Part shown: positions 1-8,581 of the stretch, piece after piece
Layout: each line of letters starts with the position of its first letter
How positions within the stretch are numbered: the stretch's first letter is position 1
Source: Devosia sp. Root436
GTDB taxonomy: Bacteria; Pseudomonadota; Alphaproteobacteria; Rhizobiales; Devosiaceae
NCBI RefSeq assembly: GCF_001426345.1
Contig: NZ_LMEM01000010.1
Location: 1-64,000 of the forward strand
Length of the DNA: 64,000 bases
Direction: 5' to 3'
The notes under the pieces: generated by a model
Seen by the model: the letters and a program-made list of their open reading frames with translations, nothing else
Databases searched by the model: none
Told to the model about the DNA's origin: nothing
Position numbers and translations under genes: made by a program

Positions 1-78
1 CGTCGCATGCGCCAGAAAGCTCGTCATCTTCGCAAACACGGTCCTGCAAAGAGACAAGCCATGGACCGCATCACTTAA
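1..78 (+). CDS. possible 3' end of a gene cut by the window edge
   Basis: The first frame is open from base 1 to a TAA at 76-78 and would give the last 25 residues of a basic protein (many Arg, Lys and His). A repeat half-element begins 7 bases later, which is where such elements sit after other genes here. Against it, codon third positions are not G/C-rich as in the neighbouring genes, so this may be a foreign gene end or not coding at all. No family can be recognised from so short a piece. Confidence 0.25.
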   Translation, partial: RRMRQKARHLRKHGPAKRQAMDRIT

Positions 79-84
79 TGGTTG

Positions 85-130
85 CTCATGGTGAGGCGGG
101 AGCGTAGCGACCCTCGAACCACGAGGGCGT
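85..130. repeat. family A repeat, single half-element
   Basis: This stretch, beginning ctcatggtgaggcgggagcg and ending ccacgagggcg, recurs almost base for base at 23614-23665 and 45084-45132. At those two places it is the right arm of a long inverted pair. Here only the right arm is present, between the possible gene end at 78 and the stop codon of the oxidoreductase at 136. Confidence 0.8.
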
Positions 131-135
131 TGGCG

Positions 136-1260
136 CTAAATCCGGCCATCCTTCAATGATGTTGCCAGGGGCTCCGGCCGGGCGACCGGGGTCTTGATGT
201 CGATGGTGCGGCCCTGCGCCGAGGCGGCGGCGATGGCTTCCATGACTTCGAGGACATGCAGAGCCAGGTCGCCATTGGCGCGGTGCGGGCGGTTGTCGAG
301 AATGCCGGACGCCATGTCGGCGACGCCGAGCGAGCGGTAATTGCCATCGGCATAGGGCTGGGTGACCGGCACCTTGACCCAGTCCTCGCCCTTGCCGCGC
401 TTGCGCAGTTCCACATCGCCGCCGAAGAAGTTGGGATCGGGCACGATGAGGCTGGCTTCGGTGCCGTAAAGTTCGAGCGGCACATGCTTGTGCGCCGGCA
501 CGTCAAAGGAAAAGGCGACCTGCACGATGGCGCCATTGGCAAAGCCGAGCGAAGCGGTGGCGTGGGTATCGACCACAACATCGATGACCTGGCCCTTCTT
601 GGGCTCGGACAGCACGGTGCGCTGGTTGCGCAGGCGCGAGGCCATGGCCGAGACGCGGGCGACCGGGCCGAGCAGGTTGACCAGATCGGTGATGTAATAG
701 GGCCCCATATCGAGCACCGGGCCACCGCCGATGTCGTAATAGAAGGCCGGATCGGGATGCCAGGCCTCGTGGCCGGGGCACTGGAAGAAGCCGGTGCCGC
801 CCACAAGCTGGCCGAGGGCGCCGCTATCGACCACGGCACGCGCCTGCTGGTGCGAACCGCCCAGGAACGTATCGGGGGCCGAGCCGATGCGCAGGCCGGC
901 TTTGTTGGCGGCGTCCAGGAGCTTGCGGCCTTCGGCATAGGTGATGCCGAGCGGCTTTTCGGAATAGACATGCTTGCCCGCGGCCAGGGCCTTGAGGCCG
1001 ACCTCGACATGGGCGCGCGGAATGGTGAGATTGACGACCAGCTGAATGTCGGAACTGCCGAGCATCTCGTCGATGCCCATCGCCTTGAGGCCGAATTCGG
1101 CGGCGCGCGCCTGGGAGGCTTCGGGGCGCATATCGGCCAGGCCCTTGATATCGAGGACCGGGAAGCCGGCCATGGCCTCGTGGCCGGTAATGGCCCGCAG
1201 ATAGGCCGACGAAATATTGCCGGTGCCGATGAAGCCGATACCGAGGCGCCTGGTGGTCAT
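136..1260 (-). CDS. Gfo/Idh/MocA family NAD(P)-dependent oxidoreductase
   Basis: The 374-residue protein has the family layout. An N-terminal Rossmann fold carries the dinucleotide motif GFIGTGN at residues 9-15, the EKP signature lies at 101-103, and a C-terminal alpha/beta domain contains GPVLDMGPYY, typical of sugar or inositol dehydrogenase relatives. Such enzymes oxidise or reduce a carbohydrate-like substrate with NAD(P) in the cytosol. The substrate cannot be read from the sequence. It stands alone: repeats flank it on both sides and no sugar transporter or catabolic gene is adjacent. The family assignment is firm, the specific function unknown. Confidence 0.9.
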   Translation of the reverse strand: MTTRRLGIGFIGTGNISSAYLRAITGHEAMAGFPVLDIKGLADMRPEASQARAAEFGLKAMGIDEMLGSSDIQLVVNLTIPRAHVEVGLKALAAGKHVYSEKPLGITYAEGRKLLDAANKAGLRIGSAPDTFLGGSHQQARAVVDSGALGQLVGGTGFFQCPGHEAWHPDPAFYYDIGGGPVLDMGPYYITDLVNLLGPVARVSAMASRLRNQRTVLSEPKKGQVIDVVVDTHATASLGFANGAIVQVAFSFDVPAHKHVPLELYGTEASLIVPDPNFFGGDVELRKRGKGEDWVKVPVTQPYADGNYRSLGVADMASGILDNRPHRANGDLALHVLEVMEAIAAASAQGRTIDIKTPVARPEPLATSLKDGRI

Positions 1261-1457
1261 GGCGCAATCCTCCCTAAAATGTCAGGGCAACCTAACGGGG
1301 AGAATCGCGCCGCGCCAGACGGTCAGGCGAATTTATTTGGATCACGCAGAATTTGTCGCGAGCCATGCCGGATCGGGCTCGATGGGGGTGATGCCGGCAA
1401 TGCTGGAAGGGTTGCGGGCCGAGATGTTGTGTTCAGGATATTGAGTTAGCCAGAGAC

Positions 1458-1510
1458 TCCCCCCACCGACCCGGCTGCGCCGGGCCACCTCTCCCCGACG
1501 GGGAGAGGAA
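1458..1510. repeat. family B repeat, divergent short copy
   Basis: A cctctccccgacggggagagg hairpin preceded by ccccaccgacccggctgcgccggg. This is a short variant of the gaggggagagg repeats at 2701-2840, 8908-9039 and 43471-43611. It lies just past the stop codon of the tail-like gene at 1518. Confidence 0.6.
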
Positions 1511-1517
1511 AGAGCCC

Positions 1518-2573
1518 TCATCCATTTGCGCTTTCCAGCTCCCCTACCCGCTTTGCCAGTTCCTGCACCGCTGCGATCAGCGGGGCGATGAAGGCGTCGT
1601 AGCGCAGGCCCTGTTCGCTTTGCGGGTCGGAGGGATCAGCGAGAATGTGGCCGGCGAAGTCCATGTCGCCGAGGACGGACTCAACCTGTTGCGCGATGAG
1701 GCCGTAATGGGTGCGGCGGCCGAGGCGGGGAGCGCCGGATTCGGTGCCGCCCACGGTCCAGCGGTATTTGACCGGCCGCAGCGCCAGGATGAAATCGAGG
1801 CCGAGATCCGACGGCGCGATATCGGTTTTCTGCCTGATATCGGAGGTCTGGATGGTGCCGGTGGCGGCCCAGACGGCGGACCAGCGGGCGCCCGAACCGC
1901 CCAGGGTCATGGCATTGTCGGTGGCGGGGCGGAGGGTGGCGGCGACGGTGGCGGCGCCCGTGGTGGCATTGACGGTGAAGGCGTTGATCCAGCTTGCGCC
2001 GTCGGGGCTGACCTTCAAACGCCAGTGGTCGTCACCGGCGAGGCCCATTTCGGCGCGGCCTGACCAGTTGGTCTGGTAGAGCAGGCTGGCCGTATCGCCC
2101 GCCGCGGCCTTGTTGATCTTGACCTGATGACCATTGCCGGCATGGGTGAGCAGGGTGGCGGCGGCGGCGACCGCGAGGCGGTTGGTGGTATCGGCCGAGG
2201 TGTTGACGCCCAGGCGCGGCAGGGCGGCACCGAGCGAAGCCAGTGGCGTCCAGGCGCCGGCATCGAAAACCATCTGGGTCTTGTCGGAGCGATCATAGAC
2301 CTGCCAGCCGGCGGCCGGATCGAGAAAGGCCCAGGCGCCGGCCTCATATGCGGCGATCTCGTCGGTGTGGCCGGACCAGGCGCCAGTGGCGCCGGATGGG
2401 ACGATCCAGGCTTCGCCCTCGAGCGGGGTGGCGGGCGGCGTGGTAAGCGTGCGGCTTTCGACGACGGGCTGGACGAGGCTATCGAGCGCCTGGATGGCTT
2501 CGTTGTGGGTGATGTGCTTCTGCGCCTGGCTCGGCATGATGAAAGGCAAAGTGAGGCGTGGGGTGTGGTCCAT
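1518..2573 (-). CDS. DUF2793 / peptidase S74 (intramolecular chaperone) tail-fibre-like protein
   Basis: The 351-residue product starts at the ATG at 2573; longer readings run back through a repeat and were rejected. Residues 1 to about 110 match the DUF2793 domain found in phage and gene-transfer-agent tail regions (PSQAQKHITHNEAIQALD near the N-terminus). The middle is a beta-rich, Ala/Thr-rich stalk. From residue 244 there is an S74-type chaperone of endosialidase: the motif SDIRQKTDI with the expected Ser244, followed by RPVKYRW, GLIAQQVE and a C-terminal helix. In known S74 proteins this domain trimerises the fibre and then cuts itself off. No other phage gene is near, so it is an orphan tail or gene-transfer-agent component, or a surface protein. 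Confidence 0.75.
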   Translation of the reverse strand: MDHTPRLTLPFIMPSQAQKHITHNEAIQALDSLVQPVVESRTLTTPPATPLEGEAWIVPSGATGAWSGHTDEIAAYEAGAWAFLDPAAGWQVYDRSDKTQMVFDAGAWTPLASLGAALPRLGVNTSADTTNRLAVAAAATLLTHAGNGHQVKINKAAAGDTASLLYQTNWSGRAEMGLAGDDHWRLKVSPDGASWINAFTVNATTGAATVAATLRPATDNAMTLGGSGARWSAVWAATGTIQTSDIRQKTDIAPSDLGLDFILALRPVKYRWTVGGTESGAPRLGRRTHYGLIAQQVESVLGDMDFAGHILADPSDPQSEQGLRYDAFIAPLIAAVQELAKRVGELESANG

Positions 2574-2700
2574 GGGGGTCTCCTTCGGGGGGAGTATCCG
2601 GCCGGATGGGAGGGGTGGGGATAAGATGAGGGGCTTTCCTTCTCCCCGACAGGAGCAGGCTATCGCATATGGAGTGGAGAGCCCGGTCGCAGCAGTTCCA

Positions 2701-2840
2701 CCGAGCGTGGGCTCCCTCTCCCCTGAGGGGAGAGGGTGGGGTGAGGGGTTCAGTGCTGTCGAAGGGCACGGTGCCAACCGCAACGCTGAACCCCTCACCC
2801 GACCCTTCGGGTCGACCTCTCCCCTCAGGGGAGAGGTGAC
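2701..2840. repeat. family B intergenic inverted repeat
   Basis: About 140 bases of imperfect inverted repeat: ctcccctgaggggagaggg on the left, ggttcag / ctgaacc arms further in, and gacctctcccctcagggg on the right. The copy at 43471-43611 is nearly identical over its whole length. It occupies most of the gap between the sitD-like gene and the tail-like gene. Confidence 0.85.
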
Positions 2841-2851
2841 TGACGGATAGT

Positions 2852-3691
2852 TCAGGCGAGCGCTGCCGCCGGCCGTCTTGTCGTGGTCACCACGAACGTC
2901 ACTAAAAACGTCGCGCTCATCAGCAGGACGATCGTTGGCGCCGGGGCGCTGTCGATGAAGAAGCTGGCATAGATGCCGATGAGGGAGCAGAGGACCGAGA
3001 TGGTAACCGCGATCAGCATCATCGGGGCGAAGCGCCTGGAGATGAGATAGGCGATGGCGCCGGGGGCGACCAGTAGCGCGATGACCAGCACGATGCCGAC
3101 GGCGGTAAGGGCCGCGACGATGGTCAGCGAGAGCAGCGCCAAGAGACCATAATGCAGCACGCGGACCGGCAGGCCGATGGCGCCGGCCTGTTGCGGATCG
3201 AAGGTGAAGAGCAGCAGGTCGCGCCATTTGGCAAGGACGACCGCCGTTACCACCACGGCGATGAGGCCGGTCTGGATCAGGTCAGCCGGGCTGATGCCGA
3301 GAATATCGCCGAACAGGATATGGTCGAGATGCACATCGGTCTGGATCGAGGTGTAGAGCACGATGCCAAGGCCAAAAAGGCCGGAAAACACCACGCCCAT
3401 GACCGTGTCTTCCTTGATGCGGGAATTTTCCTTGAGATAGCCGACCGAGAGGGCGCAGCCCATGCCGGCGGCGAAGGCGCCCACGCCGAGCGGCAGGCCG
3501 ACAATATAGGCCAGCACCACGCCGGGCAGTACCGCATGGGAAATGGCGTCGCCCATCAGCGACCAGCCCTTGAGCACCAGGAAGCAGGAGAGCAGGGCCG
3601 TCGGGATGGCGACCATGACCGCTATGGCCATGGCCGAGGTCATGAAGGGGAACTGAAACGGCCAGAGGGCGTAAATCAGGAACTCGTTCAT
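2852..3691 (-). CDS. sitD: Mn/Fe (metal) ABC transporter permease, SitD type
   Basis: The 279-residue product is an integral membrane protein with about eight hydrophobic helices and the metal-permease core KGWSLMGDAISHAVLPGVV near residues 42-60, the stretch that contacts the ATPase in the TroD/MntD/SitD family. Its start codon overlaps the end of the preceding permease by 4 bases (3688-3691), so translation is coupled. It is the last gene of a four-gene operon (binding protein, ATPase, two permeases) importing manganese and probably ferrous iron. Zinc import cannot be excluded from this subunit alone, although the operator upstream of the operon favours Mn/Fe. Confidence 0.88.
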   Translation of the reverse strand: MNEFLIYALWPFQFPFMTSAMAIAVMVAIPTALLSCFLVLKGWSLMGDAISHAVLPGVVLAYIVGLPLGVGAFAAGMGCALSVGYLKENSRIKEDTVMGVVFSGLFGLGIVLYTSIQTDVHLDHILFGDILGISPADLIQTGLIAVVVTAVVLAKWRDLLLFTFDPQQAGAIGLPVRVLHYGLLALLSLTIVAALTAVGIVLVIALLVAPGAIAYLISRRFAPMMLIAVTISVLCSLIGIYASFFIDSAPAPTIVLLMSATFLVTFVVTTTRRPAAALA

Positions 3692-4542
3692 GACGCGATC
3701 TCCGCAGCGGCCTTGCGGCGGCTGGCCAGCAGGCCATGCTTGGGGGCGAAAAAGAAGGCCGAGAGGAAGACCATGACCTGCAGCACGACGATGACGCCGC
3801 CGGTGGCGCCATCGAGGAAGAAGGAGATGTAGGCGCCCACCAGCGAGCTGAGCGTGCCGATGGCGATGGCGATGAGAATGAGGCGCGGGAAACGGTCAGT
3901 CAGCAGGTAAGCGGTGGCGCCGGGGGTGACCACCATGGCGATGACGAGGAAGGCGCCGACGGTCTGCATGGCGGCCACGGTGCAAGCCGCGAGCAGGGTG
4001 AAGAAGATCACCCGCAGCAAAGGCGGATTGAGGCCGATGGAGCGGGCATGGCTTTCATCGAAGAAGGTGACCATGAGGTCCTTCCAGATGAAGAACATCA
4101 CCGCCAGCGTCACCACTGCGATGATGACCAGCTGCAAAGTGTCCTCCGGCGTCACGGCCAGGATATTGCCCATGACGATGGTCTGGATATTCACCGAGGT
4201 CGGCGACAGCGAAATCATGAAGAGGCCAAGCCCGAAAAAGGCGGTGAAGATCAGCCCGATCACCGCATCTTCCTTGAGCTTGGTGCGCTGGGTGAGAAAC
4301 AGCATCGCCCCGGCCGCGAGGCCGCCCGAGAAGAAGGCGCCGAGGGAAAAGGGCAGCTCCAGCATATAGGCGCCGGCCACGCCCGGCACGATGGAATGGC
4401 TCAGCGCATCGCCGATCAGCGACCAGCCCTTGAGCATGAGATAGGCCGAGAGGAAGGCGCAGACGCCGCCGACCAGCGCCGAGACCCAGATGGCGTTGAT
4501 CATGTAGTGGTAGTTGAAGGGCAGCAGCAGGGTTTCGATCAT
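3688..4542 (-). CDS. sitC: Mn/Fe (metal) ABC transporter permease, SitC type
   Basis: The 284-residue multi-spanning membrane protein is a paralogue of the next gene, with the same [20 protein letters not shown] block near residues 42-61. The two permeases would form the heterodimeric channel of the transporter. Overlaps of 4 bases with both neighbours (4539-4542 and 3688-3691) mark a tightly coupled operon. The second half ([15 protein letters not shown], then [20 protein letters not shown]) fits the ABC-3 family. Membrane location and role follow from the family; metal choice is inferred from the operon. Confidence 0.88.
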   Translation of the reverse strand: MIETLLLPFNYHYMINAIWVSALVGGVCAFLSAYLMLKGWSLIGDALSHSIVPGVAGAYMLELPFSLGAFFSGGLAAGAMLFLTQRTKLKEDAVIGLIFTAFFGLGLFMISLSPTSVNIQTIVMGNILAVTPEDTLQLVIIAVVTLAVMFFIWKDLMVTFFDESHARSIGLNPPLLRVIFFTLLAACTVAAMQTVGAFLVIAMVVTPGATAYLLTDRFPRLILIAIAIGTLSSLVGAYISFFLDGATGGVIVVLQVMVFLSAFFFAPKHGLLASRRKAAAEIAS

Positions 4543-5432
4543 TTGGGTTCGACCGGGTCGGACTGCTTGGTGGTCATCTTGCCCTTTTCGCCATACATGA
4601 CCAGCGGGCGCTCGTCGTCGGTCAGCACCGAGATGTGGCGCGGATCGTCGTCATCGTGCAGGCCCGCTCCCGCCAGCACGAAGTGCCGCAGGGCGCCGCC
4701 GAAGGTAACTTCGAGCCATTCGCGGGTGAATATCTCGGAGGTGGGGCCGGACGCGAGGACCGTGCCCTTGACCAGCACGGTGCGGTCGCAGAATTCGGGG
4801 ACCGAACCCAGATTGTGGGTTGAGACCAGCATGACCTTGCCCTCGTCGCGCAATGCGCGCAGCAGGGCCACGATGGCATCCTCGGTCTTGACGTCGACGC
4901 CGGTAAAGGGCTCGTCGAGCAGGATGACCTGCCCTTCCTGCGCCAAAGCGCGGGCGAGGAAGACGCGCTTCTTCTGGCCGCCGGAGAGCTCGCCGATCTG
5001 GCGATGGCGGAATTCGAGCATGTTGACGCGCTGGAGGGCCGAGGTGACCATGTCATGGTCGACCTGCCGGGGCCGGCGCAGCATGCCCATATGGCCGTAG
5101 CGGCCCATCATCACCACGTCTTCCACCAGCACCGGGAAATTCCAGTCGACATCTTCCGATTGCGGCACATAGGCGACAAGATTGCGCTTGAGCGCCTGTT
5201 TTCCCGGCACGCCCAAAATATCGACCGAGCCCGATGCCAGGGGCACGAAGCCCATGATGGCCTTGAACAGGGTGGATTTGCCCGAGCCATTGACGCCGAC
5301 CAAAGCGGTGATGGAGCCGCGCGGAATGGTGAAGCTGGCATGCTTGATGGCGGTGGTGCCGTTGCGATAGGCGACGGTAATGTCTTCGACATCAAGGCCG
5401 GGGGCGGAGGCATCGCGGCTGATGTCGTTCAT
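4539..5432 (-). CDS. sitB: Mn/Fe ABC transporter ATP-binding protein, SitB type
   Basis: The 297-residue ATPase has Walker [10 protein letters not shown] at residues 46-54, Q-loop around [10 protein letters not shown] (88-97), signature LSGGQ at 149-153, Walker B VILLDEP at 169-175 and the switch His in STHNLG. The VDWNFP segment after the Q-loop is typical of the manganese/zinc importer branch. It powers the two downstream permeases. The 40-residue C-terminal extension after the ATPase core is ordinary for this branch. It overlaps the binding-protein stop by 4 bases (5429-5432). Confidence 0.92.
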   Translation of the reverse strand: MNDISRDASAPGLDVEDITVAYRNGTTAIKHASFTIPRGSITALVGVNGSGKSTLFKAIMGFVPLASGSVDILGVPGKQALKRNLVAYVPQSEDVDWNFPVLVEDVVMMGRYGHMGMLRRPRQVDHDMVTSALQRVNMLEFRHRQIGELSGGQKKRVFLARALAQEGQVILLDEPFTGVDVKTEDAIVALLRALRDEGKVMLVSTHNLGSVPEFCDRTVLVKGTVLASGPTSEIFTREWLEVTFGGALRHFVLAGAGLHDDDDPRHISVLTDDERPLVMYGEKGKMTTKQSDPVEPK

Positions 5433-6319
5433 GGCGTCAGGCCTTCAACAATGGTGGTCGCGGTGACCGAGAGCAGATCGAGGTAAGTCGGCACCGGGCC
5501 GTCGGGTTCCGAGAGCGAATCCACATAGAGCACGCCGTCATATCTGATGCCGGTCTCGCGGGCGACCTGCTCGGCCGGCTTGGGTGAAATGGTGCTTTCC
5601 GAGAAAATAGCCGGCACGGCATTTTCGCGCACGGCGTCGATGACGTGGCGCACCTGTTGCGGGGTGCCCTGCTGGTCGGCATTGATCGGCCAGAGATAGA
5701 GTTCCCTCAGGCCGAAATCGCGCGCCAGGTAGCTGAAGGCGCCTTCCGAGGTGGCGAGCCAGCGGCGCTGCTCGGGGATGGCGGCAAGGGCGGCGCGGAT
5801 GGGCTCGACCGTGGCGGTGATTTTGGCGGCATAGGCGGCGGCATTGGCATTGTAGACGGCTTCGTTGGCCGGATCGGCGGCGACGAAGGCCTTGCGGATA
5901 TTGTCGACATAGATCAGCGCGTCATTGGGCGACATCCAGGCATGGGGATTGGGCTTGCCCTGGTAAGGCCCCTCGCCGATGCCCATGGGCTCGATGCCCT
6001 CGGTGACGACGACCGAGGGCACCTCGCCCAGATTGGAGAGGAACTGCTCGAACCATTGTTCGAGGTTGAGCCCGTTCCACAGGATCAGGTCGGCATCCTG
6101 CGCGGCGATGAGGTCGCCGGGAGTGGGCTGGTAATTGTGGATTTCGGCGCCCGGCTTGGTGATCGACACCACGTCCGCGGCATCGCCGGCGACGTTGCGG
6201 GCCATGTCGGCAATGATGGTGAAGGTGGTGACCGCCTTGAGGCGCTCCTGGCCCATGACAGGCAGGGAGGCGACGAGCATGGCGGAAAAGGCAAGAACGG
6301 AAAATACGCGGCGCTGCAT
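5429..6319 (-). CDS. sitA: periplasmic Mn/Fe-binding protein of ABC transporter, SitA type
   Basis: The 296-residue cluster A-I (ZnuA/TroA-like) solute-binding protein starts at the ATG at 6319, chosen because it begins a clean signal peptide (MQRR, hydrophobic stretch, cleavage near VMGQ at residues 21-24) and has GGAG upstream. An in-frame start 75 bases earlier would bury the signal and cross the operator. Metal-ligand candidates are His61 (EIHNYQP), His126 (NPHAWMS), a later Glu in TSEGAFSYL and an Asp near VLYVDSLS. There is no His-rich zinc loop between strands, which favours Mn/Fe over Zn. First gene of the sit operon. Confidence 0.9.
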   Translation of the reverse strand: MQRRVFSVLAFSAMLVASLPVMGQERLKAVTTFTIIADMARNVAGDAADVVSITKPGAEIHNYQPTPGDLIAAQDADLILWNGLNLEQWFEQFLSNLGEVPSVVVTEGIEPMGIGEGPYQGKPNPHAWMSPNDALIYVDNIRKAFVAADPANEAVYNANAAAYAAKITATVEPIRAALAAIPEQRRWLATSEGAFSYLARDFGLRELYLWPINADQQGTPQQVRHVIDAVRENAVPAIFSESTISPKPAEQVARETGIRYDGVLYVDSLSEPDGPVPTYLDLLSVTATTIVEGLTP

Positions 6320-6355
6320 CGAATACTCCAGGAGGACTGATCCTGAGATAATGCA

Positions 6356-6374
6356 ATTGCAAATCATTCGCAAT
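6356..6374 (-). promoter_or_regulatory. Fur/Mur-type operator of the sit operon
   Basis: The 19 bases ATTGCAAATCATTCGCAAT form a near-perfect palindrome (ATTGC-n-AAT-n-ATT-n-GCAAT), 37 bases upstream of the sitA start and inside the likely promoter. Size, A/T core and position match Fur-superfamily boxes; rhizobial Mur (manganese-sensing Fur) sites before sitABCD are of this kind. A Fur-family regulator lies in the same window at 24834-25277. Binding by that protein is inferred. Confidence 0.72.
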
Positions 6375-6438
6375 AGCAAAACTGGAAGTAGCAAATCGCA
6401 CAGTGCTCGCTTTTGAACGCCTGATCCTTGGCCTACGC

Positions 6439-6542
6439 GATGTCATCCCGGCGCAGGCCGGGATCCATCCTGAGGTCTTCCCACGGTCACCGCAGGCTCA
6501 GTCCTCTCGGGATGGGTTCCGGCCTGCGACGGAATGACACGG
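6439..6542. repeat. family C intergenic inverted repeat
   Basis: The left arm gatgtcatcccggcgcagg and the right arm ggcctgcgacggaatgacac are inverted copies about 65 bases apart. The same arms with variable centres occur at 41518-41621 and 46907-47036, with a weaker relative at 57695-57784. Here it fills the divergent gap between sitA and the patatin gene, leaving both promoters outside it. Confidence 0.75.
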
Positions 6543-6677
6543 TGACTGGTAGGCCGGGGGTGCGATCAGCGCTCGCCATACCATGTTCATAGTATTCTTC
6601 CGATGACCCCTGCGCGCATAGGGTCCGCCCGCCACGGGCCGGCGATGCCGGCCGTCACGAGCGCAAGGGGACGAAAT

Positions 6678-8510
6678 ATGGACGGCATGGGCATTCTGCA
6701 GACATTGACTGCAGCCCAGAGGGAATTGCTCACCGCGCATGCGCATCGGCGTGCGCTCGGGCGGGGCGAGGTGCTGCTGCGGGCGGGGGAGCCGAGCCAG
6801 GCATTCTTCATCGTGCTGCGTGGCATATTGGCCGCGTCGCGCGATGGCGAGCTGACGGTCTATCGCGAAATCGGGGCCGGACAGGCGGTGGGCGAGCTCG
6901 CCTTTTTCTGCCGCGGCGAGCAGAGCGAGACGGTCACCGCCCTGCGCGATTGCGAGGTGCTGGAAATCTCCCGCCTGGCCTATACCCATGCGCTGGAAGC
7001 CGATCCGGGACTGGCCGCGGCCTTTCTCGGCCTCGTGGCGGCGAGGCTGCATCGCAAGGATGCGCGTCGCGAGCGGCGGCCGGGCGGCCGGCGCCGCGCC
7101 ATTGCCTTTGTCGGGGGCGGGCATGAGCCGGTGCCGCCGGCTTTCTTCGAACGGCTGCGCAGCCGGCTGAAGCACGAGGGCCATGTGGCGCTCGACCGCG
7201 CCGGGATCGCGGAACGGTTCGGCGGACGCAGCCTCAGCGATCCCGTCGTCATCGAATGGCTGGACCGCATCGAGGATGAGGCACCCATATTCTATTTCGG
7301 CGATGACGGGCTGAGCGACTGGACCGAATTCTGCCTCCGCCAGGCGGACGAAGTGGTGATGGTCACCAGCGGCGACGCCCCCAAGGCGGAATTGTCCTCG
7401 GTAGAAAGACTGGTGGAGAAACTGCATCCGCAATCGGCCTGCCGGCTGGTCCGCCTGCATCGCCGCCGCGCCGGCATTGTCGAGGGCACCGCCGCCTGGC
7501 TGGCGCGGACGCCGGTTTTCCTGCACCACCATGTGTCGCTGCAGGACAATGCCGATATCGATGCCCTCATCCGCTTCCTGACCGGAAGGGCCGTGGGCTT
7601 CGTAGCGGGCGGGGGTGGCGGGTTCGGCCCGGCGCATGTGGGCGTCTATCGTGCCTTTCGCGAGCAGGGCGCGACATTCGATATCTTCATGGGCACCAGC
7701 GTCGGGGCGGCGATGCTGGCCGGCTTCGCCTTCCTGGGCGAACACGACACGCTGACCGCGGGCACCGAGGAGATCTTCGTCAAGAGCCGCAGCTTCAAGC
7801 GGCTGACCTGGCCGCGCTATGCGCTGCTGGACCACAAGGCGTTCGACGAAGCGCTGGCGCGCGTCTATGGACCCGAGACGCGGGTGGAGGATTGCTGGAA
7901 GCCGTTTTTCGCCATCGCCACCAACCTGTCGGACAATCGCATGGAGGTCATCCGTTCGGGCCTGTTGTGGCAGGCGGTGCGCGCCTCGAGCGCCATTCCC
8001 TGCGTGCTGCCGCCTTTCTATACGGCGGACGGGAAAATGCTGGTCGATGGCGGCGTCATGGACGATGCGCCGCTGGGCCCGATGCAGCAGATCAAGGCCG
8101 GCCCCAACCTGGTGGTGCATTTCGGACGCAGCGCCGGGCAGCGCTTCAACGTTTCCTATGCGAGCCTGCCCGGACGCGGCAAGTTGCTGGCGGCGTTGCT
8201 CAATCCACGTGGGCGGCTGCCGCGGGCGCCGCGCCTGCTAAGCATATTGTTCCGCACCATGCTGGCGCATCAGCGCTACGACCTGCCGGTGACGCCGCAC
8301 GATCTCGTGCTGACCCCGCCCGCCTTTGCCGGCGCCAATGTGATGAATTTCGACCGGCATATGGAGGTGTTCGAGGCCGCCCATGCCTGGGCGCAGCGGG
8401 AGATCGAGACCCGGCTGGGCCATCACGACGCAGCCACCGACGCGATCTTCCGACGCGCCGCGTCGGACCAGGCGCCGGGACAAACGCCCCAGATGCAAGC
8501 GGTCGCCTAG
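6678..8510 (+). CDS. patatin-like phospholipase with N-terminal cNMP-binding-like domain
   Basis: The 610-residue protein resembles the neuropathy-target-esterase group. Residues about 5-120 form a Crp/CAP_ED beta-barrel (GELAFF at 72-77), 140-300 a Rossmann-like linker domain, and 305-500 a patatin domain with glycine-rich oxyanion loop GGGGGFGPAH (311-320), nucleophile GTSVG (Ser341) and DGG (Asp457). Such enzymes hydrolyse phospholipids or lysophospholipids at the membrane. The start at 6678 is preferred for its AAGGGGA ribosome site; an in-frame ATG 75 bases upstream has none. In the phosphate-binding cassette the usual Arg is absent (CRGEQSETVTA), so cyclic-nucleotide binding is doubtful. 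Confidence 0.88.
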   Translation: MDGMGILQTLTAAQRELLTAHAHRRALGRGEVLLRAGEPSQAFFIVLRGILAASRDGELTVYREIGAGQAVGELAFFCRGEQSETVTALRDCEVLEISRLAYTHALEADPGLAAAFLGLVAARLHRKDARRERRPGGRRRAIAFVGGGHEPVPPAFFERLRSRLKHEGHVALDRAGIAERFGGRSLSDPVVIEWLDRIEDEAPIFYFGDDGLSDWTEFCLRQADEVVMVTSGDAPKAELSSVERLVEKLHPQSACRLVRLHRRRAGIVEGTAAWLARTPVFLHHHVSLQDNADIDALIRFLTGRAVGFVAGGGGGFGPAHVGVYRAFREQGATFDIFMGTSVGAAMLAGFAFLGEHDTLTAGTEEIFVKSRSFKRLTWPRYALLDHKAFDEALARVYGPETRVEDCWKPFFAIATNLSDNRMEVIRSGLLWQAVRASSAIPCVLPPFYTADGKMLVDGGVMDDAPLGPMQQIKAGPNLVVHFGRSAGQRFNVSYASLPGRGKLLAALLNPRGRLPRAPRLLSILFRTMLAHQRYDLPVTPHDLVLTPPAFAGANVMNFDRHMEVFEAAHAWAQREIETRLGHHDAATDAIFRRAASDQAPGQTPQMQAVA

Positions 8511-8575
8511 AGCATTTCATCGTTTCGCGTTTCCGAACCGCAAAACCGTTGCCACTTTTGCTGGAAACGCTCCAG
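8511..8575. repeat. family D short intergenic repeat (gagcatttc... ggaaacgctcc)
   Basis: Directly after the patatin stop codon lies gagcatttcatcgtttcgcg, followed by accgcaaaaccgttgccact and ending tggaaacgctcca. This kind of element, with gagcgtttcc-like arms around a ccgttgccac core, is widespread after genes in Rhizobiales (from memory). The arms could pair and serve as a transcript end. It is the only copy in this window. Confidence 0.5.
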
Positions 8576-8581
8576 CGCCCG

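Noticed and set aside
85..130. CRISPR array or satellite formed by the repeated elements
   Set aside because: Families A, B and C are dispersed, inverted and intergenic, with no regular spacers and no cas genes.
256..1449. A 397-codon plus-strand frame opposite the Gfo/Idh/MocA gene
   Set aside because: The minus strand carries a complete Rossmann oxidoreductase; the plus frame has no recognisable pattern.
2574..3227. A 218-codon N-terminal extension of the tail-fibre-like gene
   Set aside because: It runs through a family B repeat and into the antisense of sitD; the ATG at 2573 gives the standard DUF2793 start.
3736..5100. A 454-codon plus-strand frame opposite sitC and sitB
   Set aside because: Antisense shadow of two well-supported transporter genes; no domain, skewed to Glu/Asp/His.
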